Source: Ardenticatenaceae bacterium
Lineage (GTDB): Bacteria; Chloroflexota; Anaerolineae; Promineifilales; Promineifilaceae
NCBI GenBank assembly: GCA_030065875.1
Contig: JASJCR010000025.1
Location: forward strand, 1-50,355
Length of the DNA stretch: 50,355 bases
Direction of reading: 5' to 3'
The position numbers and the translations under genes were made by a program. Below are positions 1 through 7,832 of this stretch, in pieces; positions within the stretch are counted from its first letter, which is position 1; each line of letters begins with the position of its first letter. A model generated the notes under the pieces. The model worked only from the letters and a program-made list of their open reading frames with translations, did not search any database and was not told the DNA's origin.

Positions 1-79
1 AACCCGACGGAGTAGGAGTCGGGCAAACGGCAGGGGTTTGATGTCGGAGTTGATAGGGGAGGTGTGGTGCAGGTTACGG

Positions 80-183
80 GAAAGACGAAAGACGAGATAC
101 GAAATACGATTGGTTTGATTGACGATTAATGATTATCGATTGACGGGCTCCTTCGTAAATCGTATTTCGTCTTTCGTATCTCG
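80..183. repeat. Intergenic palindrome with heptad-periodic arms
   Basis: The left arm (about 80-110) repeats a GAAAGAC/GATACGA-like unit about every seven bases, and the right arm (about 158-183) is its reverse complement with a small insertion. It lies just beyond the stop codon of the minus-strand PKD protein and could form a long hairpin there. Similar periodic palindromes occur in many other gaps of this window. Bases 1-79 hold nothing I recognise. Confidence 0.7.
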
Positions 184-186
184 ATT

Positions 187-1944
187 TTATCTGGTTACAA
201 CCGGCATCATCACCTGTGCAGCCGCAGCCAGAATCTCAATTTCGGCCGTGGCGCTTTCATTTTGATCATCAGTGGCGGTCAGGGTAACCGTGTACAGGCC
301 GGGTGTGGTAAATGTATGCGCAGCTTCTGAACCGCTGCTGCTGTTTCCGTCACCAAAATTCCATTCATAGGAGGTGATGGCATTGTTTTGGGTGGTGGTG
401 CCCCCGGCATCGAAATTGACCGTCAGCGGAGCGAGGCCCACCGTTTGATCGGCCGTAAAGCGGGCGCGAACGATACCCAAAACTTCAGTTATCGGGGCGA
501 TAACCCCCAGAAAACCATCCTGATCGCCGCCGCCGGCCGCTGGCTGCAGCGCATTGAGGATGTGGGTTTCACCAAAATTTGAAGAATGGCCGGCAAAAAC
601 GATGTTGGCCTCATTCCCTTCTAAAACCCGGCCGTCGACAGCGCGCGCACTGCCGCCAGGAGTCAGACGAGTCAGGTAAAGGCGCTTCTCAAACTGCTGA
701 TCCATGACCAGCAGCCACGCCCCGCCTAAATAAGTGCCGGTATTGGGGGGCAAGAAGGCGATTTGGCCAGGTTGAGTTGAAAATTGGGGATGACCGGGCA
801 GCGGCAGCCCAAATGCGCTAGATCCACCCAGGTACACTCGACCTTGATGGTCAGCGGTAATTGCTCCATGTCGTATGCGCACCGTGTTCGCTTTTCCGGA
901 AGTTAATCGGGCGGTAAGCTGCTGCCCTTTTAGATACTCGCCGGTAGCCGGCTCGAAACGGGCGAAAAAGGTTTTGTGTTCCGCCCCGGAATTAAAAAAC
1001 TCGTGGAAAGCGTCCCCCCCCACGATGGAGATTGAACTGTCAATGTCAAACGGATCAAAGCGGAAAATATGATTGCCCCCGGCCGCTTCAAAGGCGGCAT
1101 ACAGTCGCTCGTCAGCCCCGACATCGCAGCGATAGCCGCGGGTGTCGGCCATGTTGTTGGTCGAGCTGTTGATAAAGCGCGGTGATCCGCTGTCGGTTGA
1201 CCAGTCGTAGGCGGTCCACTGGGTATTGCCGTTGAAGGCATGACCCTGTAGATACGCGATCTGGACCGGCGTGCCGCTGACGCTGGCCTGTCGCCAGCCG
1301 ATGTGAATGACGGTCTGGCTGCTTGAATCCAGGCATACGTCGAGGGTGTTGTGTTTGCCGCTGAAGTTATCCAGCTCCGCACCGGCATCACTATATAGGA
1401 AGATCGTGCCGGTTCCGGGGCTGCTGGCATCAGGATCTGAAGTGGGGGTGACGAGGGCGGCAATTTCTCCGTTATCTCCGGCATCGACGCGCAGCACCCG
1501 GCCGGGATTCTTGACCCAGGTGACGCTGGTCGCTTCCGGATCGAGCTTGATCACCCCGTCGTTCCAGAGGGCTACAACGATGTTGTCGTCGTCATCGATG
1601 GAGAGATCGGTGACGGTGGCTGCGACGCGAGTCACCGACAAAACCGTTTGCCCGTCTGGCGTGAGGCGAATCACCGCACCGCTGCTGCCAGCCGCTGCTC
1701 CATTGAGCAGAAGGGGTGTGACCCCTCCCGGCTGAGCACTGCCGATATTGGCGGCCAGAACGATGATGCCGCTTGATTGGATACGGGCACCGCGGACGGC
1801 GTCACCATCTCCACCATCTCCTAAGAAGGAGGCGGTCGACAAATCATAAGGTTCGGCCGCGGCTGCTGGCTGTTCAACAAACCGGGCAACCCCTAAAAGT
1901 AAAACCAAAAACCCACACCACAGGGCAAACCGATTGATCATCAC
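187..1944 (-). CDS. Secreted PKD-domain beta-propeller-like protein
   Basis: This 585-residue protein starts with a short basic segment, a hydrophobic stretch (about residues 8-22) and a small-residue AAAAEP region, which together look like a Sec signal peptide. The body has many short beta-rich segments with Asp-Gly turns, as in SBBP/NHL-type propellers. Near the C-terminus (about residues 490-570) is a PKD domain, recognisable from its YEWNFGDG motif and the HTFTTPGLYTVTLTATD strand. The chain ends in VMMPVVTR, the same eight residues that end the secreted protein at 41634-44096. AAGGAAAG precedes the start. It is probably an exported or surface protein; no enzymatic residues are evident and the substrate is unknown. 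Confidence 0.75.
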   Translation of the reverse strand: MMINRFALWCGFLVLLLGVARFVEQPAAAAEPYDLSTASFLGDGGDGDAVRGARIQSSGIIVLAANIGSAQPGGVTPLLLNGAAAGSSGAVIRLTPDGQTVLSVTRVAATVTDLSIDDDDNIVVALWNDGVIKLDPEATSVTWVKNPGRVLRVDAGDNGEIAALVTPTSDPDASSPGTGTIFLYSDAGAELDNFSGKHNTLDVCLDSSSQTVIHIGWRQASVSGTPVQIAYLQGHAFNGNTQWTAYDWSTDSGSPRFINSSTNNMADTRGYRCDVGADERLYAAFEAAGGNHIFRFDPFDIDSSISIVGGDAFHEFFNSGAEHKTFFARFEPATGEYLKGQQLTARLTSGKANTVRIRHGAITADHQGRVYLGGSSAFGLPLPGHPQFSTQPGQIAFLPPNTGTYLGGAWLLVMDQQFEKRLYLTRLTPGGSARAVDGRVLEGNEANIVFAGHSSNFGETHILNALQPAAGGGDQDGFLGVIAPITEVLGIVRARFTADQTVGLAPLTVNFDAGGTTTQNNAITSYEWNFGDGNSSSGSEAAHTFTTPGLYTVTLTATDDQNESATAEIEILAAAAQVMMPVVTR

Positions 1945-2108
1945 ATCTTTCCTTATTAGAAACCTGATTCCCGACGATTATGCCCTGTCGGTGCTGAAAT
2001 GGGTGTCAATTAAGGTACAATTTATCCCCTTCCCCAGAGAGTTCAAGGGGGAACAGGTGGTCCGGGGGCGATTTAACCCATCCACTTTTGTAGGGGCTTG
2101 GCAAGTAG

Positions 2109-2128
2109 GGGTTTGGCTAGCCAAACCC
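2109..2128. repeat. Perfect 20-bp palindrome centred on CTAG
   Basis: Bases 2109-2128 read GGGTTTGGCTAGCCAAACCC, a perfect palindrome. It lies in the 237-bp gap between the divergent start of the PKD protein and the end of the DUF6428 gene. There is no T-run next to it, so it is more likely a REP-like element than a terminator. Nothing else in this gap looks coding. Confidence 0.6.
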
Positions 2129-2181
2129 TTGGTTTCATCCTGGCCACCTGTCCGCCTTTGAACATCAGGGAGGGGGATGGA

Positions 2182-2709
2182 TCAGCAGCAGGCCACTGCA
2201 GTCTGACCCTGAGTCAGCGGGATCGCTTTTTCGGTTTCATAAACCGGATTTGGGGAGCCGGCCGATTCAACCCCCTGCAGCGTTCCCAGAAGTTCTCGCG
2301 GTTTGCACAGCGTGCGTGGTGGGGTCATCTGCACCGAAATCCCATCGGCCGTCACATTTAATGAGTCAACGTGATAAACCGATGTGAGCAGTTGGGTATC
2401 ACCGTACTCAATGCGTATCTCGGCATCCTGATTGAGCGGAATACGTGAATCGACAATGCCCCAAATTTTCAGGAATTTACCGGTGGACATGCGTGCCTGA
2501 TCGGGCTGAAGTCCATCCGGCTCCCAAACCTGCAGGATCACTTCTTTCCAGGTGTGCAGGCTGTTGCCACAGTCAATCGTTTCAAAGACGGCGTTTTTTA
2601 TTTCAGTCACGTGATACCCTCCCTTTACAGTCTGGCCGTGACCGTATTCGAAAAGCAGGGGTAAATCCGGGTGTCGTTCCAAGGTTTGAATAAATTCTTT
2701 GACGAGCAT
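2182..2709 (-). CDS. DUF6428 family protein
   Basis: This 175-residue soluble protein has an N-terminal half typical of DUF6428: MLVKEFIQTLERHPDLPLLF, then GGYHVTEIKNAVFETIDCGN and a tryptophan-rich strand. There is no signal peptide or membrane segment. The molecular function of the family is unknown; members are often found next to ArsR-type repressors and arsenic or metal-stress genes. The C-terminal half (about residues 90-175) is less conserved and may be an add-on. The gene is single, reads towards the PKD gene, and sits behind a promoter overlapped by two matching inverted repeats (2733-2815), so it is probably repressed and inducible. No ArsR gene is close by in this window. Confidence 0.7.
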   Translation of the reverse strand: MLVKEFIQTLERHPDLPLLFEYGHGQTVKGGYHVTEIKNAVFETIDCGNSLHTWKEVILQVWEPDGLQPDQARMSTGKFLKIWGIVDSRIPLNQDAEIRIEYGDTQLLTSVYHVDSLNVTADGISVQMTPPRTLCKPRELLGTLQGVESAGSPNPVYETEKAIPLTQGQTAVACC

Positions 2710-2732
2710 AATAATGAATCTCCTTCGAATGT

Positions 2733-2754
2733 CATATAGATATCCATCTATATG
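2733..2754. promoter_or_regulatory. Operator 1 of the DUF6428 gene
   Basis: A perfect inverted repeat, CATATAGAT-4 nt-ATCTATATG, 24 bases before the start codon of the minus-strand DUF6428 gene. The 9-4-9 layout and AT-rich half-sites resemble ArsR/SmtB-type operators. The regulator is inferred. Confidence 0.6.
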
Positions 2755-2793
2755 ATTTGATAAAAAAATAGTTGATTGGTATTTAAGCGCTTA

Positions 2794-2829
2794 CACATAG
2801 AAGTTTATCTATATGTTGAATTTTGTCAA
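2794..2829 (-). promoter_or_regulatory. Promoter and operator 2 of the DUF6428 gene
   Basis: On the minus strand TTGACA (2829-2824) is followed after 16 bases by TAAACT (2807-2802), a plausible sigma-70 promoter. A second 9-4-9 inverted repeat (2794-2815; right half ATCTATATG identical to operator 1, left half with two mismatches) covers the -10 and part of the spacer. A bound repressor would block RNA polymerase. Confidence 0.5.
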
Positions 2830-2923
2830 GACCCCAGCTTTGTGACAAATGATTAAATTTGACGAAAGACCAAATATTTGCGACGATTGACATCGGGCTT
2901 TGTTGACCTTTTGATGATTTATC

Positions 2924-4642
2924 ATGGCTTCCCATTCCCCACAAATGAATAATTTCAGGCTGGAACAAAAAAACAATGACGGCCGCGTCCGGCAGATTGA
3001 TCACTTTCGGCAAGTTGCCTGGATCGTGGCGGATGAGCCGGATTTAAACAGTTTAATAGAGCGGCTGACGATCAAAATCGCCGAAATTTTTCAGGCCGAC
3101 CATACCCTGATCGGGCTTGTCTCTGACAGCCACCTGAAGATAGAATCGGTCTTATCCAATGGTGAACGGCATCAAATAGAGAAAAAAATCCCGCTCTCAG
3201 CGGGGACGTTTGGCCAGGTGCTGGTCACTCAAAAATCGTACCGCGCTTCACTTACTCCTTCAATGTCTTCGCGCCCGCCGCTGGAAGATCGATTTCCGGC
3301 GGCCGTTGTGCTGACGATGCCCATTTTTAACCATCAAAATCACCCGTTGGGGGTGATTGAATGCCGGCGCGTGCGTGAAGATCATGCGTTTACGGCCGCT
3401 GACGAGCAGCTCCTGCACATCATTGCCCTGCAAATCGCCAGCGGCATCGAGCGGGCTCAGATGTTCAACCATCTGGCTCGCTGGAATTTGTCGATGCAAA
3501 GCCTCTTCGCCTTTAACGCCACGCTTAACGAGGAGCTGGATCCCCCAGAACTGGTGCGCCGGCTGGTGGAACACACGGCCGGATTTATCGGCGCGGATGC
3601 AGGGCTGGGCGGTCTGATCACCAAACAGGGAGAAATCATCACCGACGGCTACTGGCACGGCGGCCTCTGGCACAATACACAGGTTAATTGGCCAAGAGAG
3701 CATTCTATTCCGGGTTATATTTTTGACCATCAATGCCCTTATTTAACGAATGAATACAGGACTGATAGACTGGCTTACCAACCCTTTGTCGAGACCTACG
3801 GAATCCACAATGCCCTCAGCGTTCCGTTTCTGGCGGCCGATGGAGACGTGCTGGGATTTATTGAAATTCACAACAAGAACAAAGGCAGCGAACCGTTTAC
3901 CTGGTCGGACGTTTCGTTTGTGGAATCATTGGCCCACACCATGGCGGTGACCTTGCGCAATGCGCGCCTGATGCAGGAATTGGACAAAAACCGCCAGGAT
4001 TTACGCGGGCTTTCCCTGCAGTATTTAAATTTATTAGAAGAAGAACGTACCAAAATTTCCCGCGAGCTGCACGACGAGGCCGGTCAAGCGCTGATCGGCA
4101 TCAAGCTCAACCTGCAGCTTCTGGAGAGAAAAATACCGTCTGAACTGGATGAGCTGCGTGAAGAAGCCCGGGCGCTGCGGCAGCAGGTCAATCACTCCAC
4201 CTCGCGCCTGCGCGATCTGGCGCGCACCTTACGCACGCCGGCACTGGACGAGTTGGGTTTGCAGCCGGCCGTGCAGCAGCTCGTTTCCCAATTTATCAAA
4301 CAAACCGATATCGTCGTTCATTATCAGGTGATGGGTATTTCAAAGCGCTTGACCCCTGAGGTAGAGACTTCCTGCTATCGCATCATCCAGGAGGCGCTCA
4401 CCAACGTGGTCCGTCACTCTCGGGCGCAGCAGGTTTGGTTGACGATTACGACCGATGAGCAAACGGTTACGCTGGCCATAAGGGATGACGGCTCGGGGTT
4501 CGATCCTGGTGAAATTACCCCGGGGTTGGGATTGGTAGGCATTCGCGAGCGGGTGGCCATGCTCGAAGGGGATTTTTCAGTCGTGTCCAGTGAAGGCTCC
4601 GGGACGGAAATCAGCATTTGTTTTACGATTGATGGGAAATGA
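2924..4642 (+). CDS. GAF-domain sensor histidine kinase, NarL/DegS type
   Basis: This 572-residue protein has no membrane segment, so it should sense a cytoplasmic or diffusible signal. Two GAF domains fill roughly residues 25-175 and 195-350. A HisKA_3 dimerisation domain follows with the phospho-acceptor His at about 383 in the ELHDE motif. The HATPase domain shows the N-box EALTNVVRHSRA and the G-boxes DDGSGF and GLGLVGIRER. Such kinases phosphorylate LuxR/NarL-type regulators, and one is encoded next (4785-5444). The signal cannot be read from sequence; redox or gas sensing is possible, but no clear haem- or cofactor-binding residues stand out. The hydrogenase locus begins 340 bp after the pair, so control of that locus is a reasonable but unproven guess. 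Confidence 0.88.
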   Translation: MASHSPQMNNFRLEQKNNDGRVRQIDHFRQVAWIVADEPDLNSLIERLTIKIAEIFQADHTLIGLVSDSHLKIESVLSNGERHQIEKKIPLSAGTFGQVLVTQKSYRASLTPSMSSRPPLEDRFPAAVVLTMPIFNHQNHPLGVIECRRVREDHAFTAADEQLLHIIALQIASGIERAQMFNHLARWNLSMQSLFAFNATLNEELDPPELVRRLVEHTAGFIGADAGLGGLITKQGEIITDGYWHGGLWHNTQVNWPREHSIPGYIFDHQCPYLTNEYRTDRLAYQPFVETYGIHNALSVPFLAADGDVLGFIEIHNKNKGSEPFTWSDVSFVESLAHTMAVTLRNARLMQELDKNRQDLRGLSLQYLNLLEEERTKISRELHDEAGQALIGIKLNLQLLERKIPSELDELREEARALRQQVNHSTSRLRDLARTLRTPALDELGLQPAVQQLVSQFIKQTDIVVHYQVMGISKRLTPEVETSCYRIIQEALTNVVRHSRAQQVWLTITTDEQTVTLAIRDDGSGFDPGEITPGLGLVGIRERVAMLEGDFSVVSSEGSGTEISICFTIDGK

Positions 4643-4654
4643 GATCAAAGAAAA

Positions 4655-4762
4655 AAGCTAACCACAAAAAACACGGAAAACACAAAAATTTTCTTGCAAA
4701 GCTTGGCACAGTGTTAAAAATAAAATTTGATTTTTTGTGTCCTTTTGTGTTTCCTGTGGTTC
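4655..4762. repeat. Intergenic palindrome, CACAAAAACACGGAAAACAC type
   Basis: The arms AACCACAAAAAACACGGAAA (from 4659) and its near reverse complement (about 4735-4761) flank a short AT-rich centre. The element fills the gap between kinase and response-regulator genes, so a transcript covering both would carry a long hairpin. It belongs to the roughly 10-nt periodic class of repeats in this window. Confidence 0.6.
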
Positions 4763-4784
4763 AAATTTTGGGGTGTCGCATATC

Positions 4785-5444
4785 ATGACGCAGAAGCGGC
4801 AAACACGCATCATTCTGGCGGATGACCACAACGTCGTGCGGCGCGGCCTGGCGGCGCTGCTGACGCTGGAAGGTGATTATCAAGTTGTGGGCGAGACCCA
4901 CAACGGTGAGGATTTGCTAACCCTGGTGGAGCGGCACCGGCCGGATATCGTCATCCTCGATTTATCGATGCCTCGTCTGAACGGGCTGGAGGCGCTGCGT
5001 CGTCTAAAGCGGATGGACGCTTCAACATCCGTGTTGATTCTTTCCATGTATGATGATGAGGAATTAATTGTGCAGGCGATTCGCCGCGGCGCGGAGGGGT
5101 ATATTTTAAAAGATTCGATGGATGATGAACTGTTTGAAGCGCTTGAAATCATCCAGCAGGGCGGCCGGTATATCAGCCGGGCGATCGATCCCAGCGTATT
5201 AAACCGCGCCCCGTCAGATATTGTGGTGGAGCTGACTTCGCGCGAGCATGAAGTCTTACAGTTAATTGCGGCCGGCCACACGGCCGGCGAGATTGCCGAT
5301 CTCATGAGCATCAGCCCCCATACCGCCAACCGCCATCGGGCCAATTTGATGCAAAAAATGGGGGTGCGCAATCAGATTGAGCTGGTTCGCCTGGCGATCC
5401 AGCGCGGCCTGGTGATTATCGGCAATCGACCACTGTCCAATTGA
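4785..5444 (+). CDS. NarL/LuxR-family response regulator
   Basis: This 219-residue regulator has an N-terminal receiver domain with the acidic pair D13-D14, the phospho-acceptor D59 (VILDLSMP) and the conserved Lys of YILKDS. A GerE/LuxR helix-turn-helix spans about residues 148-210 (LTSREHEVLQLIAAGHTAGE, then ISPHTANRHRANLM). The ATG at 4785 is chosen because the receiver fold begins right after it; the in-frame ATG at 4737 would place the palindromic repeat inside the protein. It should be phosphorylated by the preceding GAF kinase and act as a transcription factor. Its targets are unknown; the hydrogenase locus downstream is the closest candidate. Confidence 0.9.
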   Translation: MTQKRQTRIILADDHNVVRRGLAALLTLEGDYQVVGETHNGEDLLTLVERHRPDIVILDLSMPRLNGLEALRRLKRMDASTSVLILSMYDDEELIVQAIRRGAEGYILKDSMDDELFEALEIIQQGGRYISRAIDPSVLNRAPSDIVVELTSREHEVLQLIAAGHTAGEIADLMSISPHTANRHRANLMQKMGVRNQIELVRLAIQRGLVIIGNRPLSN

Positions 5445-5783
5445 GTAGTAAAAAGTTAAAAGGTTAGAGGGAAAAGGGTGTTGTCAGCAACCCTGAGACG
5501 CCAAATTTGTGCAACCTGACAGAATTGAACCGCTTCCAATTCATTAAAACTACATAAATGTTGCTATTGTGCCTGTTTATACAAATCATATAATTAAACC
5601 TGTCCAAGAACAGGAAAAGCAGCCGCTTCATCATTTATATACCACATCTTAGGCGGCTATCCTCACTTCCTTAAACGTAAAAACCAGGGTTCACCAAATA
5701 ATCAGCTTGTGTTTTCCGTGTTTTTGTAGTTATAGGTTTTAAAAGCAGAATGTGCAGACAGGGATTAGTAAAAAGGAAGAGTC
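5445..5783 (+). promoter_or_regulatory. Non-coding leader of the hydrogenase locus, weak promoter candidate
   Basis: This 339-bp gap has no plausible gene. TATAAT at 5589-5594, preceded 16 bases upstream by a poor -35 (TTGTGC, 5567-5572), is the best sigma-70-like candidate for the start of the hydrogenase transcript. Short complementary segments AGCCGC (about 5621) and GGCGGCT (about 5652) could form a hairpin. A fragment of the CACGG-type repeat lies near 5710-5735. I see no convincing -24/-12 promoter. Confidence 0.35.
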
Positions 5784-6638
5784 ATGGCTACCACACCAGC
5801 CCCCTATGTCAATGGTGATGCTTCCCAACAGTTACAGGCTCGGCTCAACGACCCGCAAACGGCCGCTGCCCTGCATCAGATTTTAGACAAGGCGGAGTTG
5901 ATCGCCTTTGCCGTGACGGCCGTTGACGGCTTTTTGCAGCGCAGCGAGCAAATCGCCGATGAGGCCGCCCGCGGGGTAGCCGATCTGAAATCCAGCACGC
6001 CGCCAGAATTAACTATCCTGGTTCAACACCTCCCTCAACTGCTGGAGCTCCTTCCACAGCTGTTGGTTTTTGTTCCCCAGCTGGTTCAGCTTCTCAATAC
6101 GCCACAGTTTACGCGCCTGCTGGAAGTCCTCAGCAATCCCAAAACGCTTGATGCCATCATCGTTCTCATGGAAAATATCGACAAACTGGCGTTTGCCATC
6201 GAAGCGGTTGACGGGTTCCTGCAGCGGGCGGATACGGTGATCGACAACGTCGCGGCCGGCGTCAAGGACGCCACGGCCGATCTCGAAGAATCAGATGTGG
6301 GCAAATTAATTGGCGCCCTGCCGCAGGTGGCGGAAGCGACGCCCAAGCTGCTGGATGCCACGACCCAGCTGCTGCCGATTCTGGCTTCAGAGCCGATGCA
6401 AAACTTCATCAGCTCCGGTGCTCTGGATCGGCTGCTCAATTCCGGCATTCTAGCCTCGCAGACGATCAACGTGGTGGGCCATGCTGGTGACGCCCTGGTT
6501 GAGAGCTACGATAAAACCCAGGCGCAGGAAAACCGCGCCGGGGCTCTGGCCGTTCTCAGGGCCAGCCGCGATCCGGACGTTCAAAAGGCGCTGGGCTTCC
6601 TCATCGAATTTGGCAAGCAGTTTGGCAGGGAAATTTAG
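5784..6638 (+). CDS. DUF1641-like helical protein at the head of the hydrogenase locus
   Basis: This 284-residue, entirely helical-looking protein has no signal peptide. It contains an internal duplication: the segment AFAVTAVDGFLQRSEQIADE (about residues 41-60) recurs as AFAIEAVDGFLQRADTVIDN (about residues 138-157), each followed by a Leu/Pro-rich QHLPQLLELLPQLL or GALPQVAEATPKLL stretch. The end, DPDVQKALGFLIEFGKQFG, matches the C-terminal signature of DUF1641 proteins. The start is supported by AAGGAAGA. It stops directly before hypA (no gap), which places it firmly in the operon. The many hydrophobic faces suggest an oligomeric or membrane-associating scaffold; a role in tethering the hydrogenase is an inference. 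Confidence 0.75.
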   Translation: MATTPAPYVNGDASQQLQARLNDPQTAAALHQILDKAELIAFAVTAVDGFLQRSEQIADEAARGVADLKSSTPPELTILVQHLPQLLELLPQLLVFVPQLVQLLNTPQFTRLLEVLSNPKTLDAIIVLMENIDKLAFAIEAVDGFLQRADTVIDNVAAGVKDATADLEESDVGKLIGALPQVAEATPKLLDATTQLLPILASEPMQNFISSGALDRLLNSGILASQTINVVGHAGDALVESYDKTQAQENRAGALAVLRASRDPDVQKALGFLIEFGKQFGREI

Positions 6639-7040
6639 ATGCACGAGCTTTCAATCGCCCATAACCTGATCCAGATTGCCAGTGCGGCCGCCCATGAAGA
6701 AGGGATATCGCGCGTTACGGCCGTCCACCTCAAGCTAGGTGCCCTCTCCGGAGTGGTCAAGGACGCGCTGCTGTTTGGTTACGATATCGCGGCGGAAGGC
6801 ACCGTGCTCGAAGGCTCAAAGCTGGTCATCGAAGAAATTCCGGTCATCGTCAACTGCCCCAATTGTGGCCAGGTCGAGCTGCCGAATATCCAGCGCTTTC
6901 GCTGCCCCAACTGCGACGCCATTACGCCGGAGATGATCCACGGGAAGGAGCTGGAAATTTCCGCCCTGGAATATGAAGAAGATGATCCGGGAGGGGTTGA
7001 ATCCCCCCCGTTAATTAAAGCCGAAGAGGTTAAGGAGTAA
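6639..7040 (+). CDS. hypA: Hydrogenase nickel-insertion protein HypA
   Basis: This 133-residue protein starts with MHELSI, whose His2 is the nickel ligand of HypA proteins. A zinc site is formed by C73-P-N-C76 and C89-P-N-C92. HypA works with HypB to deliver Ni2+ to the large subunit precursor after the Fe(CN)2CO group is in place. The gene begins the base after the stop codon of the DUF1641 gene, implying co-translation. The last ~20 residues are an acidic tail beyond the usual ~115-residue family length. Confidence 0.96.
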   Translation: MHELSIAHNLIQIASAAAHEEGISRVTAVHLKLGALSGVVKDALLFGYDIAAEGTVLEGSKLVIEEIPVIVNCPNCGQVELPNIQRFRCPNCDAITPEMIHGKELEISALEYEEDDPGGVESPPLIKAEEVKE

Positions 7041-7121
7041 AAAGTATAGAGTAAAAAGAACGTTCCGCCACATTTAAGCGTTTTTCTTTAGACTTTGCAC
7101 TTTTAACTTTGAACTACTTAA
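7038..7121. repeat. Intergenic palindrome, AAAGT/ACTTT heptad type
   Basis: AT-rich arms of the form GTAAAAAGTATAGAGTAAAA (7037 on) and CTTTGCACTTTTAACTTTGAA (about 7093-7113) are roughly reverse complementary. The element lies between hypA and hypB and leaves hypB without an obvious Shine-Dalgarno sequence. It is the same class as those at 10471-10550 and 21231-21320. Confidence 0.6.
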
Positions 7122-7127
7122 AAAATC

Positions 7128-7790
7128 ATGACCCAACTTTTAAAAATTCAGCAAGGTGTTTTAAGCAAAAATGATCTCTTGGCCCAGGGGCTGCGCGGCC
7201 GCTTTCGCGAAGCCGGGGTTTTTGTTACCAACTGGGTCTCCAGCCCCGGCAGCGGCAAAACGGCGCTGCTGGAGACGACGATGCGTCAGCTAACCGACCG
7301 CGGACACAAAGTTGCCGCCTTGGTTGGCGACCTGGCCACCGAAAACGACGCCCAGCGGCTCAAACGCAGCGGGGCTGAGGTGCGCCAGATCGTCACGGCC
7401 GGCACCTGCCATCTCGAGGCGGACATGATCGAGCGCCATCTCGAAGGATGGGAAGTGGATCAGTTTGACTTCCTGTTTATCGAAAATGTCGGCAACCTGG
7501 TTTGCCCCTCCAGCTACGATCTGGGAGAAGATTTGCGCATCGTGCTCCTCTCGGTCACCGAAGGGGAAGACAAACCGCTGAAATATCCCCCCATGTTTCA
7601 TTCGGCCGATCTGGCCGTGATTACCAAAATCGATCTGGCGGAGGCGGTCGAATTTGACCGGTCCGCTGCCTACGAAAACATAAAGGCTGTCGGACCACAA
7701 CTGCGCATTCTTGAAACCTCAGCCAAGCGCGGCACCGGTCTGGATGATTGGATCGATTATTTGTTGCAAGCCAAAGCGGGAACGGTGTAA
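7128..7790 (+). CDS. hypB: Hydrogenase nickel-incorporation GTPase HypB
   Basis: This 220-residue SIMIBI-class GTPase has a P-loop SSPGSGKT at residues 38-45, a base-specificity motif TKID at 166-169, and the G-domain metal site C94-H95 with C126 (GNLVCP). It lacks both the N-terminal CCGC nickel site and the His-rich stretch of some relatives, so it should act only in GTP-dependent nickel transfer and not in storage. It is the partner of HypA upstream and directly precedes the structural genes. Confidence 0.96.
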   Translation: MTQLLKIQQGVLSKNDLLAQGLRGRFREAGVFVTNWVSSPGSGKTALLETTMRQLTDRGHKVAALVGDLATENDAQRLKRSGAEVRQIVTAGTCHLEADMIERHLEGWEVDQFDFLFIENVGNLVCPSSYDLGEDLRIVLLSVTEGEDKPLKYPPMFHSADLAVITKIDLAEAVEFDRSAAYENIKAVGPQLRILETSAKRGTGLDDWIDYLLQAKAGTV

Positions 7791-7832
7791 GTCGTGCCAG
7801 CAACCCATCTGATTGATTAGGAGAGAAACAGT

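Noticed and set aside
930..1484. Long overlapping minus-strand frame (184 codons)
   Set aside because: It is an Arg/Pro/Ser-rich shadow of the PKD protein gene in another frame.
4683..4730. Sigma-54 promoter (CTTGGCACAGTG) before the response regulator
   Set aside because: The -12 GC element is missing at the right distance, and the sequence is the centre of a palindromic repeat.
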